NCBI GenBank assembly: GCA_902984215.1 | Contig: CADWAF010005719.1 | Location: 1-12,138, forward strand | Origin: Willaertia magna | Taxonomy: Eukaryota; Heterolobosea; Eutetramitea; Acrasida; Naegleriidae | Reading direction: 5' to 3' | DNA: 12,138 nucleotides | Shown here: positions 1 through 7,065 of the stretch, in pieces | Position numbering within the stretch: the stretch's first letter is position 1 | Layout: each line of letters starts with the position of its first letter | Made by a program: the position numbers and the translations under genes | The notes under the pieces: model-generated | Database searches by the model: none | The model's input: the letters and a program-made list of their open reading frames with translations, nothing else | What the model was told of the DNA's origin: nothing

Positions 1-68
1 GGAAAACACATTACGCTTGTTGTAAGTTTGCTGTGAAAATGTTGGGAAACAATACTTACAAAGATATT
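1..68 (-). repeat. Left inverted terminal repeat
   Basis: Read on the minus strand, this matches 12073-12138 on the plus strand with a few substitutions and one 2-base indel near base 25. The outer 24 bases and a 26-base inner block (27-52) are identical. It lies just downstream of the shortened family gene at 102-332, as its partner lies just downstream of the intact gene at 11482-12042. It therefore looks like the conserved 3' flank of a duplicated unit. Whether it is a transposon end, a dispersed gene-family flank or a chromosome-end repeat cannot be told from one window. Confidence 0.85.
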
Positions 69-101
69 GAAATAAAACAAAGACACAAAAAAACTAGTTT
101 T

Positions 102-332
102 CTATTTGTCATTCCTTTTTGTAATAAAGGTAAACTCTTGTGAAAAATTTAAACTATATGTCCCTAAAATATAGTTTAAATTTTTCACACTATGTTCCTC
201 CCCTGCCTTAAAAGAACAAGTTTGTAAACTTTCTACTCCAACAATTTCTAATTTCAAATGAGATAGGTCTGTTGGTTTTAAAAAGAAAATCTCCCAATTT
301 ATTTTACCAAGCATTACACCTTTCGTTAGCAT
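102..332 (-). pseudogene. Shortened copy of the right-end family gene
   Basis: This 76-codon frame starts with ATG at 332 and stops with TAG at 102. Its middle and end match the 186-residue protein at 11482-12042: LSHLKLEIVG, then CSFK, then EFTFITK and NDK. A 29-base identical block lies at 237-265 (partner 11618-11646). Against the intact copy it has lost about 21 codons in frame after the LKLEIVG block. It also stops right after NDK, where the intact protein continues for about 70 residues. Its first 22 residues (MLTKGVMLGK...) do not match the other copy. A perfect 21-bp palindrome interrupts the homologous stretch (139-189). The frame is still open, so a short expressed paralogue is possible, but the deletions and palindrome favour a decaying copy. 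Function unknown. Confidence 0.65.
139..189. repeat. Perfect 21-bp inverted repeat, 9-base loop
   Basis: Bases 139-159 are the exact reverse complement of 169-189, with loop 160-168. It lies inside the left gene copy. The matching stretch of the right copy (about 11760-11810) is only a weak quasi-palindrome there, so the left copy appears to have been converted to a perfect hairpin. Confidence 0.9.
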
Positions 333-421
333 TTCAAATTATTGCTTTTTAAAAATCAAAAACGATTAAACTAACTTATCAAATAAATAAACAGAACTTG
401 AAAAAATTTTTACAAAAAAAA

Positions 422-1409
422 ATGTTAAACTCTGAAGAAGAAATAAAATCAATACAAACACCACCTTCTGCTACTTCTAATCTACTACAGTCCAACAATA
501 ACAATAACAATAATAATATTTTAAATAAAAGAATGAAAACGTTAAGATCAAATAAATTAAATAATAACGGAGTGGGAACGAATAGTCTTTTCCTTAATAA
601 TAATAACAATCGTCCTCAAACGGCGATATCGCCAACAAATAATAATAATTTAAATGCATTTATAGGACAAGGCTTAAATACAAGTTTTAATAATAATAAC
701 AATGCTGAGGGAATATTTAAGGACTTTTCAGAAAATTCTAGGCAATATTTGGCCTCAGAAGATGAAAGACGTAAGTTACAATTTGTTATAATAAATTCTT
801 ATAATTAATTGGTAAAATTATTTATTATTGAAAATTAAAATCTTTAAAGTAATTGAAATTAATGCCGATTTAATTTTGGCCATGTCCATTTATTTTCACA
901 CATTTTACTCCATTACATGGCTTGTAGCTACCATTTCCTTACAAATCTTTAAACATTCTCTTTATAGAATAGATAACATTCAAACCATAATCTTTTCCAT
1001 TTTATTAGTTATTTGGACTTTTATTGAATTCCCTCGTTTATATATTGGCTATTCTGGAAATTTACAAGAAAAAATCCCTCGCATTTTTGCCTTTATGATT
1101 TTATCTACGATACAACCGTTATTTTATATTTATTTTATTTTATATCAACCTAAAATTATAACTTTAGATTATATTATTTGTAGTATTCAATTATTTTTTT
1201 ATTTCATTGAATATTTATCTGGAATAAAAGCAATGAGAAATTTTACAAAAGTGAGTGGTGTAAGATATCGTTTGTATTTTAATAAGGATGGTACTTTAGC
1301 TAATGAAGATGTAGATGATAATGACGGGGGCGATAATAATAAGAATGAAGAAGAATTGAATAATAATACAAGTATCTTTCAAATGAATGGAGAAGATGAT
1401 AATGACTAA
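422..1409 (+). CDS. TMEM17-like ciliary transition-zone membrane protein (2 exons)
   Basis: The model joins exon 1 (422-770) to exon 2 (850-1409) across a 79-base intron (donor GTAAGT, acceptor AAAG) and gives 302 residues. The first ATG (422) follows an A-rich tract; the frame is open upstream but has no other ATG. Residues 1-116 are hydrophilic with Asn runs coded by AAT/AAC repeats. From residue 117 there are about four hydrophobic helices. Between helices 2 and 3 (about 179-193) is RLYIGYSGNLQEKIP, very close to the signature of vertebrate TMEM17 (RLYLGYxGNLQEKVP). TMEM17 belongs to the Transmemb_17 family with TMEM216 and TMEM80. It works in the MKS/B9 module of the transition zone, which gates entry of membrane proteins into the cilium. 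The acidic Asn/Asp-rich tail (about 265-302) is unlike the animal protein. The family is recognised from memory of the motif. The splice is needed to attach the N-terminus, so residues 1-116 are less certain than the core. Confidence 0.8.
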
Positions 1410-1450
1410 TGTTATTAGAAATGCATAATGGATCAAAAAGTGTTAAGCTT

Positions 1451-1456
1451 AATAAA
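1451..1456 (+). promoter_or_regulatory. AATAAA polyadenylation signal
   Basis: A canonical AATAAA lies 42 bases after the TMEM17-like stop codon, in the convergent interval shared with the proteasome gene. In DNA this AT-rich such hexamers are common by chance, so the call rests mainly on position. Confidence 0.4.
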
Positions 1457-1577
1457 TTTAAATAACAAGGCTTAACAATAGTGAATTACTCAACTAAGGT
1501 AATTCTTGTTAGCAATAATAATAACAAACACAACAAATAATAATAAAAAATAATAATTTACATTTTACATTACATAA

Positions 1578-2339
1578 TTATTGTTGTTGTTGAGATTTAT
1601 CCTTCTTTTGTTTCTTATTTTCTTCTTCTTGTTTCTTTTCCAATTCAATTTCATCAACAAACTTTCCAACTTCTTCATCCGATAAGAAACGTAAAGGTTG
1701 TTTATATTTTAAAACAGCAACTTCAATATTTTTACTTCCACTTTCAACAACTTCTAATAAAGACTTTACAGCTAATTTAATTGAACCTTCATCTGAAAGA
1801 TCTTCTTCATAACATTTCTCTAAGAATTCTCTAACAGTCTTTGAATTTCTTCCACAAGTATTAGCTTTCCATGAAGAAAAAGTACCTGAAGGATCTGTTT
1901 GAGATAAAGTTGGAGTACCATCAGCTTCAAAACCTGCAATTAAAGTACTTATACCAAAAGGTCTAACACCACCACTTTGCGTATACTTTTGTTGAACTTG
2001 AGCGATATATCGTGTAATATAATCAATTGAAACTTGATCTTCAAATTGTAAGCTATAACTTTGTGCATGAAGCCTTGCTTTATTAACTAATACTCTTGCA
2101 TCAGCTGTTAATCCGGCAAAGGCTAAAGCACAATGATCATCAATTTTTACGATTTTTCTAACAGTTCTTGAATCTTGTAATTTTGCTGCAGTTTTTCTTT
2201 CAACTGCTAAAACAACAATTTCTTTTCCACGTACTCCAACTGCAGTACTACCTTTTCTTACAGCCTCCATTGCATATTCAACTTGAAAAAGATGACCATT
2301 TGGTGAAAAGACTGTAATTGCTCTATCGTATCTTGACAT
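1578..2339 (-). CDS. PSMA7: 20S proteasome subunit alpha-4 (alpha type-7)
   Basis: An intronless gene of 253 residues. The start [19 protein letters not shown] (residues 1-19) followed by VEYA is the alpha-subunit N-terminal signature (YDxxxTxFSPxGxLxQVEYA), and the SRYDRA form is typical of alpha-4 (PSMA7, yeast Pre6). RPFGIS (about 126-131) and DPSGTF followed by WKAN (about 149-158) are further family motifs. Alpha subunits form the outer rings of the 20S core, are not proteolytic, and their N-termini gate substrate entry. The Lys/Glu-rich tail (about 232-249, KEKE-like) ending in four glutamines is usual for this subunit, and the length is close to that of relatives (about 250). The gene is convergent with the TMEM17-like gene. 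No proteasome box (such as yeast PACE) was seen upstream. Confidence 0.97.
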   Translation of the reverse strand: MSRYDRAITVFSPNGHLFQVEYAMEAVRKGSTAVGVRGKEIVVLAVERKTAAKLQDSRTVRKIVKIDDHCALAFAGLTADARVLVNKARLHAQSYSLQFEDQVSIDYITRYIAQVQQKYTQSGGVRPFGISTLIAGFEADGTPTLSQTDPSGTFSSWKANTCGRNSKTVREFLEKCYEEDLSDEGSIKLAVKSLLEVVESGSKNIEVAVLKYKQPLRFLSDEEVGKFVDEIELEKKQEEENKKQKKDKSQQQQ

Positions 2340-2667
2340 TTTTTTTATTTTAATTTTTTTTAGATTATGAATCGAGTTATTTTTAAAGTGTGTTTTCCAT
2401 TCAATGCAAGCCTTTTAGTTTTTAGTTGTTGTGGACAAAAAGTTTTTAATACACATAGAGTGCATAGCTGAGAAAGAAACTGAAAAGGCTTAAAGTGTTT
2501 AGAAATATTGTAAAAAGTTTATTTTTTAAAATATTTATTAAGCTTAATGTTTTTATTTACAATTTTTTATTTATAATTTTATTTTTTGTAACACCATTTT
2601 GTAAAATATTTTCCAAAATCAATTACAACAAATTAATTACAATAACAAATGATATCAAAAACAAAAT
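2340..2667. other. Intergenic, 328 bases: proteasome 5' flank and hydrolase 3' flank
   Basis: The part nearest 2340 is the promoter and 5' leader of the proteasome gene, with A-rich sequence before its ATG on the minus strand. The rest is AT-rich sequence downstream of the hydrolase stop. An open plus-strand frame crosses 2495-2824, but it runs into the hydrolase gene and has the Phe/Ile/Asn bias of chance frames. No RNA gene, repeat or known motif was seen. Confidence 0.6.
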
Positions 2668-3966
2668 TTATCTCTTCACTTCCCAATCCATTACTACAGT
2701 GAATACAAAATTTCTAACAATTTCTGCAAATTCCATTGGATTATTTTTAACATACCAAATTCCACCTAAAACTTCTTTTTTTAAAACATTTTCTAAATTT
2801 TTAACATTTTCTGGAAATAAATAGAATGGATGATCTTTTGAGTAAATAATTAATAATTTATCTTCAAAATTATCTTTATAGTTTGTTGCTACATTTGTAG
2901 TTGGAAAGGAAACGATAAGTTCATTAGAGTTGTTGGTATGATGGTTGTCAGATGTCATTGTTGTAATTTCAAAATTACTTTTAATATAATTTTGAATATA
3001 ATCATTAAAACGATTTTTATATTCCCATTCATTATTAATTATATTATCTATATTTGTATTATTATTTAATGAATTATAATAAATTTTAATCCAATCATTT
3101 ATTGTAGCATCTTTTTTAAATAAATTTTTAATCTTTTCTTTTTGTAAATTATTTTCATTAAAAACTTTTATAAATAAATTTGGATGAATTGAATTTATAG
3201 TTATAACACCTTTTAAATAATTATTTAACCAATCTTTTGAAACTTGATGAATTAATAAATAAATAATTAATCCAGATAAATCTTGTCCAATTAAAATTAA
3301 ATTTCCTTTTGGTTCTTCCTTTTCAATAATTAATTTTAAATCATTTACTAAATTTGAAAATAAAGTATCATTTTTAAAATTATCTAAATTTATATTTTTA
3401 TAATTATTTTTATAATTATTTTGTATATTTTTATTATTAAAATTGATAGTTTCAGATTCACCAAAACCTCTCGTATTTATACAAGTTATTTTAAAATCAA
3501 AAATTAATTCTTTAATTGTTAAATCATATGCATTTTTACAACTTTCTGGAAATGGATTTAAAAATAATAAAGTTGGTATGGTATTACCAAAATTATCTAA
3601 ATTTAATTTTAATTGTCCCTTTTCTGGTTTTCTATTATTTTCATTACTGTCACTATCATTACTGTCATTGTCATTTTGAAAAATGTAATGAAATAAAACT
3701 TTTCTTCTCTTTCCCGCCGAAAATTTTTGAATTTTTAAATTACGATTTGGGAAAGATAATTCCGTTGAAGTATATTGAGTATCTATAGAGTTGATATCTT
3801 TAGTTAGATTGATACTGTAAAGGATAACAATGGATAGTAGAGCGAGGACGAAGAGAAGTGTAAAGGAGTAGACAAACCATGAAATGTATTTTAAGCTTTT
3901 TGTGTCTGTTGTGGTTGTGGCTATTGGTTGTGAATCGTTTGGATCTAAATGGATGTGATCATTCAT
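2668..3966 (-). CDS. Membrane-anchored alpha/beta-hydrolase-fold protein, epoxide-hydrolase-like, probable pseudoenzyme
   Basis: A single exon of 432 residues. A cytosolic N-terminus is followed by one transmembrane segment (about 28-51), which suggests a type II protein with the large domain in the lumen or outside the cell. Several landmarks follow the epoxide hydrolase / haloalkane dehalogenase branch. LNPFPES (136-142) stands at the oxyanion-loop HGFPE site, NTRGFGES (164-171) matches the usual RGxGxS, GQDLSG (227-232) is the nucleophile elbow with Asp229, and SKDHP (376-380) is the acid-site strand. At the histidine site (AGHW in active enzymes) the protein has GGIW (401-404), so isoleucine replaces the histidine, and the oxyanion HG is NP. 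Asn-rich inserts fill about 98-120 and 173-200, the latter from a short tandem repeat (KNNY). The fold and topology are inferred. Loss of catalysis is likely but not proved. No partner is suggested by the neighbours. Confidence 0.7.
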   Translation of the reverse strand: MNDHIHLDPNDSQPIATTTTDTKSLKYISWFVYSFTLLFVLALLSIVILYSINLTKDINSIDTQYTSTELSFPNRNLKIQKFSAGKRRKVLFHYIFQNDNDSNDSDSNENNRKPEKGQLKLNLDNFGNTIPTLLFLNPFPESCKNAYDLTIKELIFDFKITCINTRGFGESETINFNNKNIQNNYKNNYKNINLDNFKNDTLFSNLVNDLKLIIEKEEPKGNLILIGQDLSGLIIYLLIHQVSKDWLNNYLKGVITINSIHPNLFIKVFNENNLQKEKIKNLFKKDATINDWIKIYYNSLNNNTNIDNIINNEWEYKNRFNDYIQNYIKSNFEITTMTSDNHHTNNSNELIVSFPTTNVATNYKDNFEDKLLIIYSKDHPFYLFPENVKNLENVLKKEVLGGIWYVKNNPMEFAEIVRNFVFTVVMDWEVKR

Positions 3967-4354
3967 TTTTTTTTTAATTTATTTTTTTATTTTTTTTATT
4001 AATTTTTTTGATTGATTTGGTTAATTTACAAAATTATTTACAATATAAAAAAAAGAAAAAGAATTATACCCAATACACTGTATTACTCTAATTAGTTCTT
4101 CTTCTTTATTTAATTCCTGTTATTTTTTACTTTGCCAACACAGAAAAAGCAGTTCAATAAGGATGACTGAACTACAAATGAAAGTGAAACTTTAAAGAAT
4201 GTTAAAATGTGTTCAAACGAGAAAAACCTACACGTGATAATGTGGGATGGCTTTATTATTAACGTGGCCTAAAATTTATGGCGAGCTATTTTTCTATGGA
4301 GAGATAGAATTTTAGGGGGCACTTTGGCGATTAAACCAAATTGCAAAAACTTTC
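3967..4354. other. Intergenic, 388 bases: hydrolase 5' flank and downstream side of tRNA-Val
   Basis: Bases 3967 to about 4060 are T-rich on the plus strand and give the usual A-rich leader of the hydrolase gene on the minus strand. From about 4130 to 4350 the base composition is visibly richer in G and C than other intergenic DNA here, without a convincing gene. A 22-codon open frame (4247-4315, +) is too short to support. The stretch could hold remains of an inserted element, as is common beside tRNA genes in compact AT-rich genomes. That is inference only. Confidence 0.5.
4345..4349 (-). terminator. Pol III terminator of tRNA-Val
   Basis: A run of five T on the minus strand begins 6 bases after the discriminator base of tRNA-Val, as expected for RNA polymerase III termination. 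Confidence 0.75.
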
Positions 4355-4428
4355 TACAGCATACGTGGCTCGAACACGTGACCTTGAGCGTGTAAAGCTC
4401 ACGATCTAACCAACTGATCTAATGCTGC
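4355..4428 (-). tRNA. tRNA-Val (anticodon UAC)
   Basis: A complete 74-base cloverleaf without intron. The acceptor stem is GCAGCAT/ATGCTGT (first pair G-U), discriminator A73. The D arm is GATC, loop AGTTGGTTA, GATC. The anticodon stem is TGAGC/GCTCA, fully paired, with loop TTTACAC. The variable loop has five bases, and the T arm is ACGTG, TTCGAGC, CACGT. Anticodon TAC reads GUA valine codons. The T loop gives the internal B box (GTTCGAGCC). The 3' CCA is not encoded, as expected for a eukaryotic gene. It lies 66 bases from tRNA-Asp on the same strand. Confidence 0.96.
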
Positions 4429-4474
4429 TTCCGACCAATATATAATAAGCCTTATTAAATAAATTAGTTGGGCG

Positions 4475-4489
4475 AAAAATGTATTAAAA
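4475..4489 (-). terminator. Pol III terminator of tRNA-Asp (TTTT then TTTTT)
   Basis: On the minus strand a TTTT (4489-4486) begins 6 bases after the discriminator, and a back-up TTTTT follows (4479-4475). Both lie before tRNA-Val, so the two tRNAs are probably separate transcripts. Confidence 0.7.
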
Positions 4490-4494
4490 TTTGA

Positions 4495-4565
4495 CTCGGC
4501 TGCCGGGAATCGAACCCGGGTCGCGAGAGTGACAGTCTAGAATGCTACCACTATACCACAGCCGA
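4495..4565 (-). tRNA. tRNA-Asp (anticodon GUC), imperfect stems
   Basis: A 71-base cloverleaf. The acceptor TCGGCTG/CAGCCGA is fully paired and the discriminator is G73, the expected Asp identity base. The anticodon loop is CTGTCAC with anticodon GTC. The T arm is CCGGG, TTCGAAT, CCCGG, and supplies a strong B box. Two positions look weak: a U-C mismatch in the anticodon stem (CTAGA/TCTCG) and an A-C in the D stem (GTAT/GCAT). The variable loop has only four bases. It is probably functional, given the intact acceptor and T arms, identity base and terminator; a decaying copy is the alternative. Confidence 0.88.
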
Positions 4566-4697
4566 TTACATTTTAATTACTTGGCAGGTGTTGCTGTTAT
4601 AGACCCGAAACATTTGATGGCACTGTTGGCGGAGATTAACTATCCTTTATTGAAAGAGAAGATTAAAAAACTAGGTGTATTTGTACAAAATGAATAA
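4542..4697 (+). pseudogene. Headless coding fragment next to the tRNA genes
   Basis: The frame is open from 4533 to a TAA at 4695-4697. Its first ATG (4542) lies antisense inside tRNA-Asp, so that part is probably fortuitous. From about 4581 the text looks like genuine protein: GVAVIDPKHLMALLAEINYP, then LLKEKIKKLGVFVQNE. It has mixed codons and richer G and C than chance frames here. A good 3' splice acceptor (TTGGCAG, ending 4587) precedes this part, so it may be the last exon of a gene whose front has been lost or displaced by the tRNA genes. The stop directly abuts the stop of the converging gene at 4698. I do not recognise the protein. Confidence 0.4.
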
Positions 4698-4952
4698 TTA
4701 TTGACTTTTAGTACGTGCAGAAAACTTTCCGAATTCAGTACCAAATGATGTATAAGATGTTTTCTTTAAATGTTCATTTGCACGATTAATACAAATCATA
4801 TATTTCGTATAAAAACCTAAACATCTATCTTGTCCTCTAGCAACAGCACATTCATGAAAAGCATCATATTCCTTTGAGCAGTGGTCCGACTCAACACGCT
4901 CTACCATACTCCTCAAAATTTTATCATTCACTACTTTCTTTCCAATTCTCAT
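4698..4952 (-). CDS. Twin CX9C mitochondrial intermembrane-space protein, CMC1-like
   Basis: An 84-residue, intronless gene. Cysteines 25, 35, 44 and 54 form two CX9C motifs (CSKEYDAFHEC and CLGFYTKYMIC) in a predicted helical hairpin (CHCH fold). Such proteins are imported into the mitochondrial intermembrane space and oxidised by the Mia40/Erv1 relay. CMC1-family members help assemble cytochrome c oxidase, but other twin-CX9C families (COX6B, COA, NDUF types) are not excluded from sequence this short. There is no presequence, as usual for this class. The ATG follows a run of A on the coding strand. If the call is right, the organism keeps an oxidative intermembrane-space pathway. Confidence 0.72.
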   Translation of the reverse strand: MRIGKKVVNDKILRSMVERVESDHCSKEYDAFHECAVARGQDRCLGFYTKYMICINRANEHLKKTSYTSFGTEFGKFSARTKSQ

Positions 4953-5099
4953 TTTTTTTTCTAATTCACAACAAAAAAATCTTTTTTTTTTTTATTTTTG
5001 ATTGTTTAATTCAGGCAGATATTTGTAACAATAATAAACAGGATTAAGGGAATAATAATTTAATTGTACAAGATACAATATAATAATAAGAAGTGGATG

Positions 5100-6561
5100 T
5101 TAATGATAGTGACCGCCATTGTCAAAATTTTGATTATCATACATATCATCTACAATTTCATATCTCTTCTCTTTCTTTCTTAATCCACAACAACTAAAAC
5201 AATAATCATAAAATCTTCTTAAATAATCAGATTCTCCTGCCACTTTCTCATTAGTAGCACTATAAACTACAATACCTAAAATTAATAAAACTAAAGCAAT
5301 AATATCAAACCAACTAAGTGATGGTTGATATGCCTCACCTGCCAATGGTTTAATTAAAAATCCAAAATTACTTAAAGCTAAACGTGCAACACTTGCAACG
5401 ACAGCTAAAGTAGAACTACCTCTTTTAAAAACAACTAAAATTAAAATATTATAAGTCATATTAAAGCAAATAAAAACCATAAATACAGCCCAAAACCAAT
5501 CACATTGATCTGTTAATTCAGAATTAACACCAAAGAAACATTTAATACCATTCCAAATATAATTATACATATCTTTAGGTTCAACATGTGGACTATCAGG
5601 TAATACAATATAAACTGTAAAGACTGACATTAATCCAAATATAAATTGATAAATGGCAACCCATGAATTTAAATAAAATCTAATACAAATATTATAATTA
5701 TATAATTATAAATAAATAACTTACACATCTAAATTAGCCTCTTTTAAATACTTTTCTTTATAAACATTAGATGCAGCCATAGGTATATTACTAATAAAAA
5801 GTAATAAAATCCATAACCATGCATTAGGATCATCTCCTGCAGCACCATTAGCAAAAAGTGGAAAGATATCAATAGTAATACCTGCTAATACTAATATAAC
5901 ACCACTAATATGGAAAATATTATAACGGAAATGAAGAAATATAAAACTAGCAATCATATTAACTAAAACAACACTTTGACCCATTAAAACATTTACTGGA
6001 CCACTAACGAAGGCTGAAGGTATAGTACTTATAATATTACCTAAACTATCTAAAACACCCATAGCAATAAATTTATAACTTGGAAAGGCTCTTTGCTTTT
6101 TATCTATTGATCCTCTAGCCATTTTGAACCACTATTGTTATTTCCGATTGTTATTATTATTAATTAATTAACATGAAGATGTCATTAACAAGCCTTGAAA
6201 GTTAGAGAAATAAAAAAGAAGAAGAAAAACTTACGGTAACTGGCCATGAAATAAAACAAAAACCTAGACTTAGAAATACATCAGCTAACATATATTCATA
6301 ATTTTTCATCTTTTTAGTCATTCTAACAAATAAAACAAAATCTATACTTCTAGCTAAAACCATAATAACAGTAACAGCATATAATATAACAGAATCTGTA
6401 ATTTTCTTCTTTTTATCTGCATTTTCATTATTATTATCGTCTATATTTTCAGAAAGTAGTCGATCATCATTTACATATCCTGTTGGATCATATTCTGCAG
6501 CTTCCGTACTATAAAAAGCTGTTTGAATACTTCCACCATTCCCTCCTTGTTGTCTTGTCAT
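5100..6561 (-). CDS. CRT-like drug/metabolite transporter (3 exons)
   Basis: Exon 1 is 6561-6235, exon 2 6131-5725 and exon 3 5679-5100. The introns are 103 and 45 bases (GTAAGT donors, ATAG and TTAG acceptors). The joined frame is 437 residues with no internal stop. The junctions read ISWPVT-WFKMAR and EANLDV-FYLNSW, both of which continue membrane-protein sequence. A hydrophilic Asn/Lys tail (about 1-54) precedes around ten hydrophobic helices. TM1 is about 56-79 and TM2 about 89-107. The exon 2 stretch with IPSAFVSGPVNVLMGQ is typical of the chloroquine-resistance-transporter-like branch of the DMT superfamily (Plasmodium PfCRT, plant CLT, Dictyostelium CRT-like). Relatives sit in vacuolar or plastid membranes and move peptides, amino acids, thiols or cationic drugs; the substrate here is unknown. 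A Cys-rich motif near the end (FSCCGLRKKEK) may be palmitoylated. An ATG-initiated frame starting inside exon 2 is not the true start. Confidence 0.85.
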
Positions 6562-7065
6562 TTTTTTTTCACAACGATTTTTTTTTTAATTTTTTACGAT
6601 CCTTCTAATTTTTCAAAACTCCTTGCAAGAGAGATAATGGACACACGGTTTAATTATTGCTAGAAAGTGAAATTGAGTGAAATAGAAGAACAATGGTTTA
6701 TTGTAGTCAATAGATTTAAATATTTTGGTTGTTTGTTTTTTGTTTTGTTTGGTTGGATGATTTATTTGGTTGAGTATTGATTTATTTAAATAAATACATT
6801 TTTTGATGTTTGAAACAATAAGTTCAACTGTTGTTTGTAAAGTTAATTTCAGTTATTGTTGTTTAAAAATTATAGAAATACAAAATGTTTAATAAATAAA
6901 GGAATATATTAAGATTTTACAAAAAATAAATATTTAAAATTGTTAACTCTTATGAATATACAAATTTAATAAAAATACAAAAATAAAAATCAAATTAAAA
7001 TTACATAAAAAATTACATAAAAAAATATTACAACACAAAAAATAAAAAATAAATAAAAAAATAAA
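6562..7065. other. Intergenic, 504 bases: CRT-like 5' flank and 3' flank of the SAM-like gene
   Basis: Bases 6562 to about 6780 are the likely promoter and leader of the CRT-like gene, with runs of A before its ATG on the minus strand and a TTG/GTTT-rich stretch at about 6715-6775. Bases about 6880-7065 are almost pure A/T, downstream of the neighbouring stop codon. No open frame, RNA gene, repeat or convincing promoter motif was found. Confidence 0.6.

Noticed and set aside
1..68. A 29-base intron inside the terminal repeat (GTAAGT to TTTTCACAG)
   Set aside because: Shorter than any intron in this window, and the donor is not conserved in the right copy (GTAAGC).
379..609. Minus-strand open frame rich in leucine and phenylalanine
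   Set aside because: It is the antisense of the Asn-run exon of the TMEM17-like gene; the Leu-rich look comes from reading AAT/AAC repeats backwards.
2495..2824. Plus-strand hydrophobic open frame of 109 codons
   Set aside because: It overlaps the 3' end of the hydrolase gene in antisense, and its Phe/Ile/Asn composition is typical of chance frames in AT-rich DNA.
3443..3788. Two overlapping plus-strand frames opposite the hydrolase gene
   Set aside because: Both are antisense to clear hydrolase-fold motifs and show simple-repeat translations (LSLLSLS, HYHYCHCH).
4247..4315. 22-codon plus-strand frame (MALLLTWPKIYGEL...)
   Set aside because: Too short, with no splice partner or match. Its short resemblance to the 4617 region is within chance, though it may belong to the same disturbed stretch.
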